Positions 34,609 through 43,256 of a stretch of 64,000 nt of DNA are shown here, one piece after another. Each line of letters opens with the position of its first letter. Within the stretch, counting starts at the first letter, position 1. Under the pieces are notes generated by a model. The model searched no databases. It worked only from the letters and a program-made list of their open reading frames with translations, and was not told where the DNA came from. The position numbers and the translations under genes are program-made. Origin of the DNA: Roridomyces roridus (lineage: Eukaryota > Basidiomycota > Agaricomycetes > Agaricales > Mycenaceae); NCBI GenBank assembly GCA_029378245.1, contig JARKIF010000006.1:1-64000 (forward strand). The letters run 5' to 3'.

Positions 34609-37600
34609 CTCCTCACCACCGTACTCGTCAAACCCATTGCTGTTAGGGTTAACATCGGCAAACGGATCGTTCGACACCTCCGAACTGGCACGGCCACTCG
34701 ACTCCTCCGAGTCAGCATGACTCTCGGAATGACCGTCGGGCTCGAACTGGTCCGCAAAGATCGGAACCTCCTTGACCGTGGCAAGGAATCCGGAGGTGAG
34801 CATGTCGGACATGATGGTGTTGGCGTCGTGCTCAAACCGGTAGCTGCGGAGTCGATCAATGGTCGTGGCCAAGGTGTGATGGTCGTTGAGATCGGATTGA
34901 CGAAGAGCTTGCGCAGCGCGGCCTAAGAACTTGTCCTCGAAGACGTGAATGAGGGGATGGAAACGGTTGATGTCGTCAGGACCCTTGATGTCTACCGGAG
35001 GAGAAGGGCGACGGAATTCTTGCATACATGCGAAGAAGGACGAGAAGCGAGGAGAGTTCCTGAAATGGAAGATACGTTCAATCTTGTCATGCATGTAGTC
35101 AGCGAGACACGGCGGAAAAACAATCAGTTCCTGGCGCAAGGTAAATTCAACCTGCACCAGGAAATCCACGAATAACTGGCGAAAACCTGCGCACTGAATG
35201 GCAAAGGCGTCGTTGGTGACCCACTTGTAGTGCTCGGAGACGGGCACCGTCATGAACCTCCATGGCGTAAACTCGCCGGGGATGCGACTCGTCATGATTT
35301 TGGCAACGCAAGGATCGTGCAATTGGCGGCTCATGACCTCCAGCACAAGCAGTCGAAAGGGAACGAAATCGCTGGGAACCCCGCCAGGCGTGGCAAGTGC
35401 GGTGATGTGGGATGGAAGACGAGTCCAGTGGCGATGGACCATGATGGGGATGAGACCAGGAGGACTGGTATCGCACTGAAAGCCCAGGTTGTGCTCCCGG
35501 CCCAGATCCATGTACTTGATCTCCTCGATAGTAACGGCAGCGTTGTACTTGTCGTTGAGCTCGCGTTCGTAGTGGGAGTGCGTGCGGTCATCTGCACGAC
35601 GAGCACGTTCGCGGAGAAGATCACGGGGATCCTCACCAACACGATCAACGGAGTAGGTCTCCGACCACTCATGCATCAAGCGAGCGAGCTGTATCGCAGC
35701 GTGGACATAAGTGGCATCGATCCGGATGGGATGTGCCCAGATAACGGAACGGCCATCATCATCAACCACGGGCTCGGGGGCGGGACGACGAGGGAAAGGT
35801 ACAGAACGCCGTGCCATGCGCGAATTGTTGAGGTTCGTGCGAGCGGCGAAGATCATCGGCTTACGTGCCGTGCGAAGACGGGGATCGGTAACAGCAGACG
35901 GAGCGGGGATCTCCTCAACGGAGGGGGTGCGACGAAGGGAGACGGAGGACTGCACGGCCAAGACAGCGGGAGGTTCGTTGGTACCGGCAGCAGCAGTGTA
36001 CTGCGAGTTAAGCGAAGCGCCGCGGTGATTAACAGGTTCGTGGGGGAGCGGAATCGACTGGGTGACAGGGGAAAGGACGTGTGCCGGAAATTCGGAGCGT
36101 GGGATACCAACAGACGCATACATATTGCGCAGGCCAGCCCTACGTGCCCGAGCCTCGATGGCGGGGTCGATCTGGGCCGTCGGAGGGTTGCAACCGGTGT
36201 CCAAGTCAATCTCGCCGCCAGGAGGCAAGATAATTTGAGTACGAGCAGCAGTGACAGTCGATGGGGGATTGGCAGGGACGTGTGGGTCCGCGGGCATGAA
36301 GACGGCAGTTGACGACATGATCTCTAAAATTAACTGTGAAACCGGAATGAGGCTGGGAAGACGGTTGTCGTACAAGTGCTCAAGTGGAGGTAGGGCACAA
36401 GTAATGAACTCGATGGGTAGCGCGTGGATGAGGGAGAGCAAAAACTCGAGGAATTCAGTAGCGGGAATGCAATTGAAAATCGCAGTGGAGAGAAGGTCGG
36501 GGCGTTGCGTGCAGACGAGTTTTATGAGCCGTAGTTCGTGCTGGATCAGTTTATTCCCCGGCATCAGAACTTGTGCTTGCCGAAAGAAGCCCGGCAAATT
36601 TGTCCCCATACGGCGTAGATCCAAATCGTTCACCGTCGGGACCGGTGACAGCCGCAAATGAAATTCTGATGCGCCTCGGGCGCCGCTGGGTCCAACATCT
36701 GATACACGCCTATGCTCGTTGAGCAACTTGACGATTCGGAGGAGGAATGCATCCGCCGTCATGCGGTCTTTCTCCGCAATCCAAATCAACTCTGGGTGCA
36801 TTTTCAAAAAGCCTTGGATGAATTTCATCAAACCGGCCGGAACAAGCGCCTCGTTGCGTAGAACATTGAAATACATCCGCGGGTTTGACGCGAGAAGATG
36901 ATGAGCCATGATTGGCGTTGCGTCACCGAGCATACTGATTCCAATCTCGAGAAGCTCGGATCTTTCGAGATTATCGAAACCCGAGTAGAATGTGTGCACA
37001 GATATGCCGTCTTTGTGAGGGTTGAATACGGCGTTGATCAAGGCATCGGATGAAAGCAGCTTTTTGGCCTCTTGATTGAATTGATCGAGGTCGTCCCACG
37101 ATTGAACACGTTCGAACAGACCATCGTACATCGCGAGATAACACGTGGGACACACGACAGCTGCGATTTGATTATCGCCGGGCACGGGATTGAATGCCGA
37201 CCGCGTAGATTTGGGGTTCGGGATAATCCGAGTCATGTACGATCCGGGCAGTGCCATTGGTGGACTGTCTTCAAGTTCCTCATCCACCAGAATTTCATAT
37301 CGGCTGATTCGAGTTTCAGGGTCGCGGAAAACGAGGTAGGTACCATCGAGACGCTCGTCAATGGACACGAAGTTGCCACGCTGCCAAGGACGGCCGAGCA
37401 AAATATCGAACGGCGGGTTTTCTCCAACCCAGAAATTTCCATTCGTCAGGATTGTGCCTCCAACAGTGATATGCACGTCTCGTAGGTAGCCTCGGAGCTC
37501 TTTGGCACCACCGTTTGCATCTCCCATGGTAATATGGCGAGTAATGTCCATCGAAGTCTGCGACATGTGTTTGCGCCAAGCCGCCCGGGAAACTATGTTG

Positions 37601-39681
37601 AGCATAGACCCCGTGTCTACGATAGCTACAACCGTTCTGCCTTGAATCGAAATCTCGATGCGGATAAGCTTCTGACGGTCTTGCGTGATGAACGAGGTTG
37701 CGACGATAGCGGGAGTTGAAGACGAGCTCGAGGTAGGTGTGTCTGCGAAATGAACATTGCGTGCTTGATTTTTCAAACGTAGTGCCTCGATAAGAGTGGC
37801 AGAGACGCTAGGGGCGACTGCGAGCAATTGTCCTGCAGACACAGACAGGGGCGCGTCCAGAATGGAGTTGAGAATATGCTGTGGATCAACGTGCGATGAA
37901 ACAGCTGATTGTCTCGGACCTGGCCGCTTGGAGATTTTTGGGGTCTGCGGTTGCGTATTGGTCGTTTTAAGAACCGGCTCGGCAACGTCTTCCATGATGG
38001 AATCCTCGTTGGAAAAATCGATTCGATCCTCCACCACGTCCACAGGCGTCTGGACCGCCGTTGAATCCTCAACGGGCTCAGCCTTGACTTTGCCTTTCGA
38101 ACCCGAAGGCAAGAGACCTTCCAACGGAGCACCAGTATTCTTGACTTGCGAACGAGTATTGGGGTGCCTGGTGTTTGGATAGGGGGCCGGACGTTCGGGA
38201 CGGTCCGATGACCGTGTGACTGCAAATATTTTTGCCAGCTCGCCGTCGGTGGTATTCGCCTGAACATAAACTGGTATGATGTCAGGGTCTTCAATCGCTT
38301 CGGCAGCATTGCACATGCTAATGGGAATTTCCGGGGAGAAAACCAAGTTATTGACAGCAGGCGGCGCCGGCGGAGCAGCAGGTATCTGGCGTTGACGTAT
38401 ATAAGCGTCGTACAGCGTCTCGTTCTGCTGATTGAAACGACGCAGTAACCTGCCGTCGGGCCATTCCACTCCTCCTCTTTCACCGCGTCTCAGTTCACCT
38501 CGCGAAATGATTTCTCCCAGCTTGGCACACTCGTAAACCCCGTGTCCACGAACACCGCATCCAAAGCAGGTACGCTCTTCGGGACGAAGCTGGGGGCGGA
38601 CGGCGTTCACATTTGCGTTGGGGTTTGCACCGAAATGGTCTGCCTGCGGAGCGGCGTACTGGTTACCACGGAAGTGATTCTGAGGAAGAGGTGGCTGCGG
38701 TCTAGCGATAACGATGGGTGCGCGAATACAATTCACGGCGTGCGGGTCAAGCGTGGTAGCTTGGTAGTACAAGTAATTGTACTCGGGGTCGTTGAGGGTC
38801 ATACGACTCATTTTCTTGATGAGGTCTCCGACTTGGTCGGTTGTAGTCGTCTTCGGCGTCTTGGGAGCTGCAGGTGTAGCGGGAGTATTCGTAGTAGGCA
38901 CTGGTGCAGCAGGTGTGTCTCTTGTCCCACGCTTGCGCCGTTGCTTAGTCTTTTTCTTTTTAGACTTCTTGCGCGCCTCTGCATCCGAGTCAGAAGATTC
39001 CGACGACTCTGCATCGCTGTCCGAATCAGAATCATCGGAGGAAGAATCATCCGAGTCAAGGTCGGCGTCAAAACGACCGCGTTTGAGCTTGGTTTCGACA
39101 ACCTTGATCACGTCCTCCCGTTTGAACGGAGTGGCCATATCAAGAGCGGGGTCCTGAGCAAGCAAGCGCTCCTCAACGCTGTGACGAAGGGCGGAATGCA
39201 TTCCCTGCCAGAGGTAACGATTTGCCTCCGTGTCCGTGATGAGCTTCTTGTTCTCGAGCCAACCCGAGACACGAATGTATTGGCGATAATATTTGCGCCA
39301 GTCGCTCATGGACTTGATGGGACGCTTGCGCCACTTGTCGGTCAGCCTGACGAGGTCGCTGAACTTGTGGCGCTGGGCGTCTTTGTCGGCGTCGAAGATG
39401 GAGATCATATCGCTGACGAGGAGGGCCCAATTCGGAGTGGAGTAGTTCTTTAATCCTTCGAGGATATGAACGACTTTGCGGGAACAGTACATTTCGAGCG
39501 ACTCGATGCGCTCCACGTTGTCGCTGACGTTGTTCTCGACAAACAACTTTTCGACATGGTTGAGAAAGCGGACAACGTCCTGGGCTTTCCCGGTGAATTT
39601 CTTGGGAGCACCACGAGCTTTCAACGCCGGCATGTCAATTTGACTGCGTGGGCGCGTAGCGGCGGGGAGATTGGTAGCCAT
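34606..39681 (-). CDS. gag: Retrotransposon gag-protease frame with a long C-terminal extension
   Basis: There are 1,691 codons from ATG 39681 (MATNLPAATRPRSQIDMPAL) to TAG 34606-34608. The capsid-like N-terminus is followed by a Ser/Asp run and a basic patch (about residues 203-250), a CCHC zinc knuckle at about 370 (CFGCGVRGHGVYEC), and an aspartic protease at about 690 (VAIVDTGSMLNIVSRAAW) with the second half DILLGRPWQRG. The remaining 900 or so residues match no domain I can name; they include MYDGLFERVQSWDDLDQFNQ and HITALATPGGVPSDFVPFR and end acidic (EYGGEE). That extension is far longer than in ordinary Ty3 gag proteins. Confidence 0.92.
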   Translation of the reverse strand: MATNLPAATRPRSQIDMPALKARGAPKKFTGKAQDVVRFLNHVEKLFVENNVSDNVERIESLEMYCSRKVVHILEGLKNYSTPNWALLVSDMISIFDADKDAQRHKFSDLVRLTDKWRKRPIKSMSDWRKYYRQYIRVSGWLENKKLITDTEANRYLWQGMHSALRHSVEERLLAQDPALDMATPFKREDVIKVVETKLKRGRFDADLDSDDSSSDDSDSDSDAESSESSDSDAEARKKSKKKKTKQRRKRGTRDTPAAPVPTTNTPATPAAPKTPKTTTTDQVGDLIKKMSRMTLNDPEYNYLYYQATTLDPHAVNCIRAPIVIARPQPPLPQNHFRGNQYAAPQADHFGANPNANVNAVRPQLRPEERTCFGCGVRGHGVYECAKLGEIISRGELRRGERGGVEWPDGRLLRRFNQQNETLYDAYIRQRQIPAAPPAPPAVNNLVFSPEIPISMCNAAEAIEDPDIIPVYVQANTTDGELAKIFAVTRSSDRPERPAPYPNTRHPNTRSQVKNTGAPLEGLLPSGSKGKVKAEPVEDSTAVQTPVDVVEDRIDFSNEDSIMEDVAEPVLKTTNTQPQTPKISKRPGPRQSAVSSHVDPQHILNSILDAPLSVSAGQLLAVAPSVSATLIEALRLKNQARNVHFADTPTSSSSSTPAIVATSFITQDRQKLIRIEISIQGRTVVAIVDTGSMLNIVSRAAWRKHMSQTSMDITRHITMGDANGGAKELRGYLRDVHITVGGTILTNGNFWVGENPPFDILLGRPWQRGNFVSIDERLDGTYLVFRDPETRISRYEILVDEELEDSPPMALPGSYMTRIIPNPKSTRSAFNPVPGDNQIAAVVCPTCYLAMYDGLFERVQSWDDLDQFNQEAKKLLSSDALINAVFNPHKDGISVHTFYSGFDNLERSELLEIGISMLGDATPIMAHHLLASNPRMYFNVLRNEALVPAGLMKFIQGFLKMHPELIWIAEKDRMTADAFLLRIVKLLNEHRRVSDVGPSGARGASEFHLRLSPVPTVNDLDLRRMGTNLPGFFRQAQVLMPGNKLIQHELRLIKLVCTQRPDLLSTAIFNCIPATEFLEFLLSLIHALPIEFITCALPPLEHLYDNRLPSLIPVSQLILEIMSSTAVFMPADPHVPANPPSTVTAARTQIILPPGGEIDLDTGCNPPTAQIDPAIEARARRAGLRNMYASVGIPRSEFPAHVLSPVTQSIPLPHEPVNHRGASLNSQYTAAAGTNEPPAVLAVQSSVSLRRTPSVEEIPAPSAVTDPRLRTARKPMIFAARTNLNNSRMARRSVPFPRRPAPEPVVDDDGRSVIWAHPIRIDATYVHAAIQLARLMHEWSETYSVDRVGEDPRDLLRERARRADDRTHSHYERELNDKYNAAVTIEEIKYMDLGREHNLGFQCDTSPPGLIPIMVHRHWTRLPSHITALATPGGVPSDFVPFRLLVLEVMSRQLHDPCVAKIMTSRIPGEFTPWRFMTVPVSEHYKWVTNDAFAIQCAGFRQLFVDFLVQVEFTLRQELIVFPPCLADYMHDKIERIFHFRNSPRFSSFFACMQEFRRPSPPVDIKGPDDINRFHPLIHVFEDKFLGRAAQALRQSDLNDHHTLATTIDRLRSYRFEHDANTIMSDMLTSGFLATVKEVPIFADQFEPDGHSESHADSEESSGRASSEVSNDPFADVNPNSNGFDEYGGEE

Positions 39682-39776
39682 GGTATTGCAGAAGGAAGGG
39701 GGTTCGGGAGTATAAGGCGGTGAGTTGCTGAAGATAGTGTGTGGTTCGAGACTGATTTGTTGATTCTAGAAAAACC

Positions 39777-39794
39777 CCCTCGCGGTGGGCTCCA
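39777..39794 (-). other. Primer-binding site candidate
   Basis: Two bases inside the 5' LTR, the minus strand reads TGGAGCCCACCGCGAGGG, starting with the TGG that pairs with a tRNA CCA end. I cannot say which tRNA it matches. Confidence 0.6.
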
Positions 39795-39796
39795 GT

Positions 39797-40765
39797 TGTC
39801 GATACGTATAACAAATACTCCGAAATATCGTCCTGGCTTGACTTTGGCCACGATACTCGGTGAGTGGGGATCTAGACCAAAAGAGTGCTTGCAACCGTCC
39901 AACTATCTGGAAAGCGAACTCGAATGGAGAAAGACAGATGTCTTTTGGGAGTGGCGGAATGTACGTGGTACGTGGGTTGTTTCGTGATACGCGAAATGAG
40001 GTACTGAAGTCCTGTAATAACAGAACGTCAATGGATACGACGAAGAATGTACTCTTCGTGAGTAGATTCGAGCGAGTAAGACGGGAGGGCAAATATGGCA
40101 GAAAGCAGAGTCGTAGGAGGTTATTCTCTCCTTGGACAGATGTTTGGAAGCACTAGGCAAATTCTCTTTGCGATAGAGAATGATGGGTAGAAATGTGACA
40201 TTTCACTACTACATACATCTTGGCTTATATACGGCCAGAGACCCAAAATAGAGGAAACAAACAATGAAACAATGAAAATGCAACCAAGAGATTATCAGTG
40301 GATAAAACGAAGAGCCAGTGTAAATGGGGATGTTCCTGAATGCAGGGGTGACCGTGTAAAAATCCAAAAGAGCCCAGGAATTCGGTAGCGGTCGTGCGTC
40401 CAATAGAAAGTCGAAACGCAGAGTCATCTGCCCATTTTGTCCGCATGGTGCCCGGAAATGTATTTCTTGCGGCGGCTCGGGGTTCTAATGAATGCAGGGT
40501 CACATGCTTCCATAGAGAAGTAAAAGGTTTAGGGTATAGGTCGGGCGGCCGAGCGAAACGATGTTTTCCAAAACCCGATCGGAAATTGCCGAACACTTTT
40601 CCATGGTTCGATCCCAGCCGTGTGCATGCGCGCACAACTCATATTCCAGTAGAATGAAACATATGGAATCACTGGCACATTGGAAGGAATCGTGAATGGA
40701 TTGTGGATGTGAGGGAATGGCAGTTCCGAGGGTATTTTCATGTAAAACCATGAAATGGTGTCACA
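39797..40765 (-). repeat. 5' LTR, 969 bp
   Basis: It matches the LTR at 29476-30444 throughout the stretches compared, and the open frames inside both copies translate identically. It should hold the element's promoter. Confidence 0.95.
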
Positions 40766-40769
40766 ATGC
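40766..40769. repeat. Target-site duplication ATGC, right copy
   Basis: This directly follows the LTR end CACA at 40765 and matches 29472-29475. Confidence 0.8.
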
Positions 40770-41418
40770 TTCCTAGGACTGAATCGCATAAGACCCAGCG
40801 ACAGGCGTTCGAGCTGATTATCGGTCTCGCCACCGCATACCCGGGACTTCGCTCCATATTCCTTCGCTCCAACGAGTTGAAACGGATACCCAGTCTCACC
40901 GTGGACGATGTGGCCGCCGCATGGGACCGCTCGGACGATCTCAAGGATGCAGACTGGTCCTTTTGGCGATCCTTCGCAGCGACTTGCATAGCCGACTCGA
41001 GTGTAGCGGCTATCGTCGACGGTGTACCAATTGACGAGTTGGGAGATTGTGCGGCCGAAATGGGGAGTCTCGGCGTTATCGAGCGCCTCTTGGTTGCCCA
41101 CAGCTGCGAGTGAGTCGTCCGCGGAGCATTTCATCGCCTTTGACTCCTAACAAAGACTATTCAGGACGGGGCAAGACTCGCAATTCCGCAAAGCACTCTG
41201 CGTTCGATATCTCGCTGGAATCCTGCAACTCCAAGGATTCTGGCGCAGCGCAGGGGAAGCCCAAAGCTACGTTGCTGGCAAGCTCTGCTCCGAGTTGGTG
41301 CAGATCTTCAAAGATATTGCGCTAGACGTCCTTCCGTCGAACGAATACCCCGAGCCAGATCCGTTCTTTGACTATGATGGCGTGGATCTTTTTGCGGAAG
41401 CCATCCTCGTGGGGCTAT

Positions 41419-43025
41419 TTGTCGCAAATTTCTTTTTCGCCCGATAAGCCCTTACATCCATATCAGCTGCTGAACAGGCACGATATTGGCCAGACCATGG
41501 CATATCAGGCCAGTCAGACAGGATAAGGGGTAGTCAGCAGTCATCAGAATCTGGTCAGACGGTGGTCAGACGACTGTCAGGGCTGATCATGCAATATTCG
41601 CACAATTGGGGTCAGGTCTAAGTTCTCTAATTCGATGTATTTATTCGATCATCTTTCGATACCATACATGTTTCTCGACATTGAGGTGACGCAGGAATAT
41701 ATCCCTGTCGACTATGTCAATCAGAAGATGGAGGTTCACCTGCAAGCGACATGACGAAGAGAAAAGTGAAGTTAGCCTTCTCAGAGAAGACAAAAAGATC
41801 TGTCCCACAACGTGCGTGGAGTCCAGTTGCTCCGTTTCGCCTCTTGAACAACAGCAAGACCACTCGTTCTGGCAGTGCACAAGCGTGGAGGCGGCTCCGC
41901 GTGCCATGGGACGAGGCGTTGTTCCCGCACACGGAGACGCGACTCTGCGTCGCGTGATAGGAGCTAGGGCCTCAGCAAAAGCACTGCGAGATACGATCGC
42001 GTCGCTGATGGAGGGGGAGCGAATTGAGGAAGACGAGGATTCAGGAAGAGGACGAGAACGACTCGGATGAGTCTCGGAGTCAAAGTGACGCAGGAAACAC
42101 GGGGAATACAGAGAGCGAGAGCGGCGGGGCAGAAGAAGGGATGCTGTGGAAACAGGAAGGGGCGGGGACACATAGACACATAAGTCGCTCCTTGGACTCC
42201 TTCGTCGTAACTGGCAATCAGTGTCACTTCCACTGATCAACTTCCAATCGTCTCACGTGAAGTGTCTAGACCTCGGCCACCTGCAGCGGCGACAGCAGGG
42301 AAAGACGCGTAAACGCATGTACCCGGCGTATCGCGGCTTGGGCCCGAGGGATAGCGCAGGATAGAACCCAGGAAGGGGTCGGTGGTCGTGCTGGCCAAGT
42401 GACGTCAGTGGCACTGCAGCGGATCAAGGTTTCAATCATCAGCCCGCGAGCGAGCCGCGAGACCAACAAGTTTTCCGTGCGGCACTGCAACCAGTGTGAG
42501 GGCCAGTCATTTGCAGCATGTGGCGGCGAAATAGTGCCCCAGAAAGATGCCGTTTAGTTTGAGACGTGAAAGGCCGCAGGAAAAAAGTTGAGTTACAGCA
42601 TGTATGGAACATGTTGCTTACCGGTCACAATGCACACGTAGTCAAGTAGTTAGCACTCTTAGATTTAATTAAATAGATTCCCGTGAGGTAGCTCGTTCGA
42701 ACCCCTCAAGTCGTAAGTAAGGAATTGGACATAACAGTGAGATCAGTGAGTCAGTAGAGAAATGAAGACACAGAGCAGTAAGAGAGAAAGCAGTAGAATT
42801 TTTCCCCTTTATCCCTTTCCAAATTGCCCTACCAGTCAGGCCCGATAAGCCCTTATCATGCCTGACAAGGCCCTCAGACCTGACCAGGTCTGACGAGCCT
42901 GATCAGCGTCTGATCAGCGGCGGATTCGGAATTTATCAAGGATATCAGCCTCCCGTAATGCTGGCCGCCTTATCAGCCCAGATCCGGCCGAGTCAGCGCT
43001 AATTTGCCGAAAAAGAAATTTGCGA
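41419..43025. mobile_element. Non-autonomous DNA element with inverted ends, about 1.6 kb
   Basis: The left end TTGTCGCAAATTTCTTTTTCG (from 41419) is repeated inverted at the right as CGAAAAAGAAATTTGCGACA (to about 43024). Both flanks of the element are rich in TGATCAG, GGTCAG and TGATAAG motifs (41445-41600 and 42835-42990), like the subterminal repeats of many DNA transposons. The sequence CCCGATAAGCCCTTA occurs near 41441 and again at 42841. No transposase is visible. A target duplication could not be fixed to the base, so the class is unknown. Confidence 0.7.
42636..42712 (+). other. tRNA-like A-box/B-box pair inside the inverted-end element
   Basis: TAGTCAAGTAGTTAGCAC (from about 42639) resembles an internal A box, and GTTCGAACCCC (42695-42705) a B box, about 55 bases apart as in pol III genes. 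I cannot fold a full cloverleaf, so this may be a tRNA-derived SINE remnant or chance. Confidence 0.25.
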
Positions 43026-43256
43026 CATTAGGTTGGATGGAGGAAATAGATGCAGACGAGTGCAATGAGCGATGTTGGTATCCAGATATCTGCCGGGCTG
43101 TTCGCCTAGCACGCTGGTGCGTCTGTCTTTCCTTCACGGAGAGCAAAGGCCAGGGCACGCTATACGGGACGTGCCTTCAATGAACGCATTTTCCTTTGTC
43201 CGAACAAAGAGATTTAAGCTTCGTTTAAGGCACGTTGTAGTAGCGTTCCCTGGCCT

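Larger units (their letters stand above)
29476..40765 (-). mobile_element. Full-length Ty3-type LTR retrotransposon, 11,290 bp
   Basis: The element lies on the minus strand: its 5' LTR is 39797-40765 and its 3' LTR is 29476-30444. It carries TG...CA ends, a 4-base target duplication, a primer-binding site, a gag-protease frame (34606-39681) and a pol frame with reverse transcriptase, RNase H and integrase in Ty3 order (30574-34599). The LTRs appear identical, so insertion is recent and the element may still be mobile. It sits inside an intron of a host gene transcribed in the opposite direction. No polypurine tract is obvious before the 3' LTR. Confidence 0.95.
29111..41447 (+). pseudogene. 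Host gene of unknown function split by two transposable elements
   Basis: Exon 1 (from ATG 29111; an in-frame ATG also at 29045) reads MSYTDTALVLSLPENAPHIL and continues to GLMEFALP at 29433. The next exon starts at 40777 and reads in frame TESHKTQRQAFELIIGLATA, WDRSDDLKDADWSFWRSFAA, MGSLGVIERLLVAHSCE. After an intron ending at about 41164 it reads TGQDSQFRKALCVRYLAGIL and DVLPSNEYPEPDPFFDYDGV, reaching FAEAILVGLF before it runs into the inverted end of another element and stops at 41445-41447. The original intron would have been 29434-29475 plus 40770-40776, that is 49 bases with GTGCGT and CTAG ends. The family is not recognised. It is probably inactive now because the intron has become 11.3 kb. 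Confidence 0.72.

Noticed and set aside
34527..34859. Minus-strand frame overlapping the gag-pol junction that contains an ATG
   Set aside because: It is a different frame from both gag and pol and ends quickly; it cannot be the start of Pol.
41641..42240. 199-codon frame inside the inverted-end element as a transposase
   Set aside because: It lacks an ATG start, has no transposase motif, and its Ser/Arg-rich composition looks incidental.
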